DNA of 64,000 nt from Glandiceps talaboti (Eukaryota; Hemichordata; Enteropneusta; Spengelidae). The stretch is from contig NC_135564.1 in NCBI RefSeq assembly GCF_964340395.1, forward strand, positions 12,962,391 through 13,026,390, read 5' to 3'. A program made the translations under genes and the position numbers. Shown here piece by piece: positions 61,209-64,000 of this stretch. Each line of letters opens with the position of its first letter. Position 1 is the first letter of the stretch. The notes beneath the pieces are model-generated. The model was not told the DNA's origin. It saw nothing but the letters and a program-made list of their open reading frames with translations, and ran no database searches.

Positions 61209-61221
61209 CACTACACGGTAT

Positions 61222-61858
61222 CCAGTCAAAACGTCCCCGGGTCAAAACGTCCCCGGTTTCCATAAGTCAAAACGTCCCCATGTCAAAACGTCCCCGTCTT
61301 TCCATTTTCCTCGATCCAAACTATTTGTGTGAGTGTGTGTGTGTGTGTGTGTGTGTTACATTATATCCTTATTTCTTACTATTTCTTACATCACAATACA
61401 GTAATGTGACTGCGTACCCACCTCAGGTGCCCAAAATACGTTTATGCGGCTCCCATGGATCGGCTAACACAAGTGCTAATTAGCGACACAAATGAAGAGG
61501 GCGGTAAGGTTTGAAGTCACGCGTGGCGACGCTTCAAATACTTGAATGTTGCGATTGATCAATGTATTTAGCACATCATGCAAATATAGTTAATCGTGAT
61601 GAACGAAAGTAGTATGCACTGGCAAGTCGGTGAAAACTAAATTGTATCTTTCACGGTAAATCACGAACAGAAAATGGTTCGGAATATGGGCATCGATACT
61701 TGACCGTGTTTTAGGGAAGGAACGGAAACTGTTACGCAGTCAAGTCTCTTGGTTAAATTTTGGTCATACCCGAGGACGTTTTGACCCGGGGACGTTTTTG
61801 ACCCGGGGACGTTTTGGTCATACCCGGGGACGTTTTGACCCGGGGACGTTATGACTGG
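61222..61858. mobile_element. Transposon-like element with arrays of GTCAAAACGTCCCC at both ends
   Basis: The left end ccagtcaaaacgtccccggg with four subrepeats mirrors the right end of four to five inverted subrepeats ending ggggacgttatgactgg. The middle, about 440 bp, has a (GT)n run at 61327-61355 and no recognisable coding. It adjoins the right target duplication of the foldback at 60397-61208. A TA on each side is a possible target duplication. Confidence 0.7.
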
Positions 61859-62943
61859 TAAGCCACTACACTAGTGTACCATGAAAAAATGCTACGAATA
61901 ATCACAGCTACGCCAATACGTGTAAAAGTCCTCATTACATATAAATACATTGATTGACGTGCAAAAATACACGAAAATCGCTTACCTCATTACCTCTACT
62001 TATGCACTAATAGTAATACCACAAACACTACACAGTGTCGAGGGTGTTAAACGTCTTGAATAATTGGGAAATTATCTCGGCTAGCACTGGTTGATGCGGT
62101 CTACCATGTGGTGCCACGTCGGATATAGCAATGATATGGGCTTGAATCCAACGGTGATGTGGGCAGTAGAGTTCACCAAGTGTAAAAGTGTAAAAGAAAC
62201 CTCACATCAGAGCATGGCGACAAGGAGTGGAGGGGTGGAGGAAATGACAGCAAGTTATGTCCTCACACCATCCGGTTTGTGAACAATAACAATCTCATGG
62301 CTTCTGACCAGCTAGCGATCTCATTGGACAATACACTGTCACATGATATAAACATTTACCTAGCAGCCGACGGGGAAATACATACGTACGGAAGTGATTC
62401 GGTAATACATTTCATTGATGTACCCAAACTCGAGTGAATTACAAGCTAGACTAGGAATAAATGAGTAATTTCAACGCCTGTTATAAAACGCAAGTGAACG
62501 AGCGTACGCTCCAGGTGGTAGACTTTATCCACAAAACAGAACTTTCATCCCTCTCGCCTCTCTTAGGTACTAGGTATAGGTAGCTCTCGTTTTTCAGTCG
62601 ACATTTTGAATCTTATTTACATATCATGTGAGGTCAAAGTTCACAGTGCGTTTTGTCCGACCCTCTTTTTTTAGACTGACATTTAGCACATGTAAACTAA
62701 TTATTTTCTCACACTTCTCTCTGACTCCAATACAATTAAGCCAACGTACATCAACAAATGGGCCAGTTGGGGTCACAGGGCCTAGAGATAGGGGAGTGTG
62801 CCACACCGCTTGCGGGCGCACTCCAAGTTGAAGACACGTAATATAAAGTATAAAGTTGTGTCGTCGTCGCTGATTCAAGTTCAGTGTCTGCTTCCCGGTT
62901 TACTCTCTTCTGATCAAGATTATCACATCTTAGTAACGCCAAC
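61859..62943. other. Region upstream of WDR45; no separate gene recognised
   Basis: This unique-looking interval should contain the WDR45 promoter and 5' UTR. No TATA box is clear. A frame at 62091-62282 has no domain signal. Confidence 0.45.
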
Positions 62944-63784
62944 ATGTCGAATAAAGAAGTGATCAACATTCGTTTCAATCAAGATCACAGTAAGTGGATA
63001 AATAATCCATGTCTGTATATAGCAGTAGCATCGATTCATGTTGCACACAATGATGACATTTGTTTTTGTTTTTGTTTCAAAGGCCCATGATTCGACAAAA
63101 TGTTCTTATAACAATATCGTCTTATCAGTGGATCCACATTAGATCATTCATTTGTTCAGGGCCATCGTTTTGTACAGCTCCGCCAGATAATTTGCAGTGA
63201 TTATGATTGCAGCAACGTGATCTGTTTGGTTCATATGTATAAAGGAGACTCACCCTGCCCTGACCACTATAGTTTGTTTACTCTTTCTGAGTCTTCACTG
63301 CAAAGACGTTGTATAAACAGTATATAGCGAGATTTGCAGGATAAATAAATTTGCTGTCTGCACCAGCATCTCACACATTGACAACCATTATCAATATTTG
63401 ATGTACCTGTTCATTGTGGCAGTGTACTGTATTTGTAATATGAATATATCTTTTACTGTATCTCAACATTTTATAAGATATGCCTTTAGCTTATCAGTTG
63501 ATCAGTTTTATGTTGACACAATGATTATGCATGGTGTCTCAGAAATTAATATTCTCAGATCACCACTGAAATCCACAGACACCATGATAATGGACATAGC
63601 AACTGCCAGCTTTCCTTATGATACACAATATAATAGAATTCTCTTCCATACTTTCACTGAGTCATACAATAAAGCGATATGTCAATGTATCATGTTGTTC
63701 TTCTTACAGGCTGCTTTGCGTGTGCTATGGAAACTGGTATACGAATCTATAATGTTGAGCCATTGGTTGAAAAACTCCACCTTG
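62944..63784 (+). CDS. WDR45: WD repeat protein WIPI4/WDR45, 5' part (first two coding exons)
   Basis: A PROPPIN beta-propeller that binds phosphoinositides and acts with ATG2 at the forming autophagosome. Coding exon 1 is 62944-62989 ([15 protein letters not shown]) and exon 2 is 63710-63784, joined in phase 1 (caca|gtaagt ... ttacag|gc). Together they give [20 protein letters not shown] and [10 protein letters not shown]. The match is to WDR45: it has CAMETG and RIYNVEPL, where its paralogue WDR45B has CGMENG and YNTDPL. The rest of the gene, including the L/FRRG lipid-binding motif, lies beyond the window. It is transcribed away from the carbohydrate sulfotransferase gene. Confidence 0.93.
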
Positions 63785-64000
63785 GTAAAGTTAAAACTAT
63801 ATTTCTAGTATACCCATTCCTATGCTACTGTAAACCTGGAATTTTTTTGCTAAAGACTTATTTTCACATATTTCGCTAGAAAACTAAGATGCAAAAATAA
63901 ATAGTTAAACTAAAATGTCTTCTTGTACATGAAAACAATGTACCAGTCTGGTAATTAGTAAAAATTAGTCTTTTAGAACTAACTGCAGACTGTAAAATCA

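Noticed and set aside
62091-62282. Small protein upstream of WDR45
   Set aside because: No domain, splice or conservation clue; length is within chance expectation for this composition.

Overview
This is a stretch of animal nuclear genome, AT-rich and dense in repeats. It carries long introns with GT-AG borders, many miniature inverted-repeat elements, LINE 3' ends, Penelope-like fragments and long microsatellites. The protein set (mitochondrial long-chain acyl-CoA dehydrogenase, cytosolic and Golgi sulfotransferases, WIPI4/WDR45) is bilaterian. The repeat style, plus acyl-ACP-thioesterase-like proteins that vertebrates lack, suggests a marine invertebrate such as a hemichordate, amphioxus or lophotrochozoan. 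The sequence alone does not settle the phylum.

Layout. 1-6.5 kb: repeats (a 150-bp repeat with a GGAC tail, a LINE 3' end, short tandem arrays) and one unassigned candidate exon on the minus strand. 6.6-29.3 kb: a complete nine-exon ACADL gene on the minus strand, encoding 454 aa, with introns full of MITEs and a 20-unit minisatellite. 30.6-51.1 kb: five tandem paralogues (A to E here), all on the minus strand, each with two coding exons and an identical phase-1 intron. They encode 281-287 aa double-hotdog proteins resembling acyl-ACP thioesterases. Between and inside them lie microsatellites, MITEs, a hammerhead ribozyme belonging to a Penelope-like or retrozyme-like element, and a 2.9 kb composite foldback element. 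52.5-54.0 kb: a Penelope-like GIY-YIG fragment, then an intronless cytosolic sulfotransferase. 56.5-57.9 kb: a membrane-anchored carbohydrate sulfotransferase with a single coding exon. 58-62 kb: three transposon-like inverted-repeat elements. 62.9-63.8 kb: the first two coding exons of WDR45/WIPI4 on the plus strand, continuing past the window edge.

How the genes relate. ACADL acts in mitochondrial beta-oxidation. The thioesterase-like cluster next to it probably hydrolyses acyl thioesters in the cytosol, so a lipid-metabolism neighbourhood is possible, but nothing in the sequence shows shared regulation. The two sulfotransferases belong to different families and compartments, and WDR45 is an unrelated autophagy gene transcribed away from them. 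The most noteworthy items are the thioesterase-like cluster (with signs of gene conversion and a swapped catalytic motif in one copy), the hammerhead ribozyme, and several transposon insertions whose histories can be read directly.
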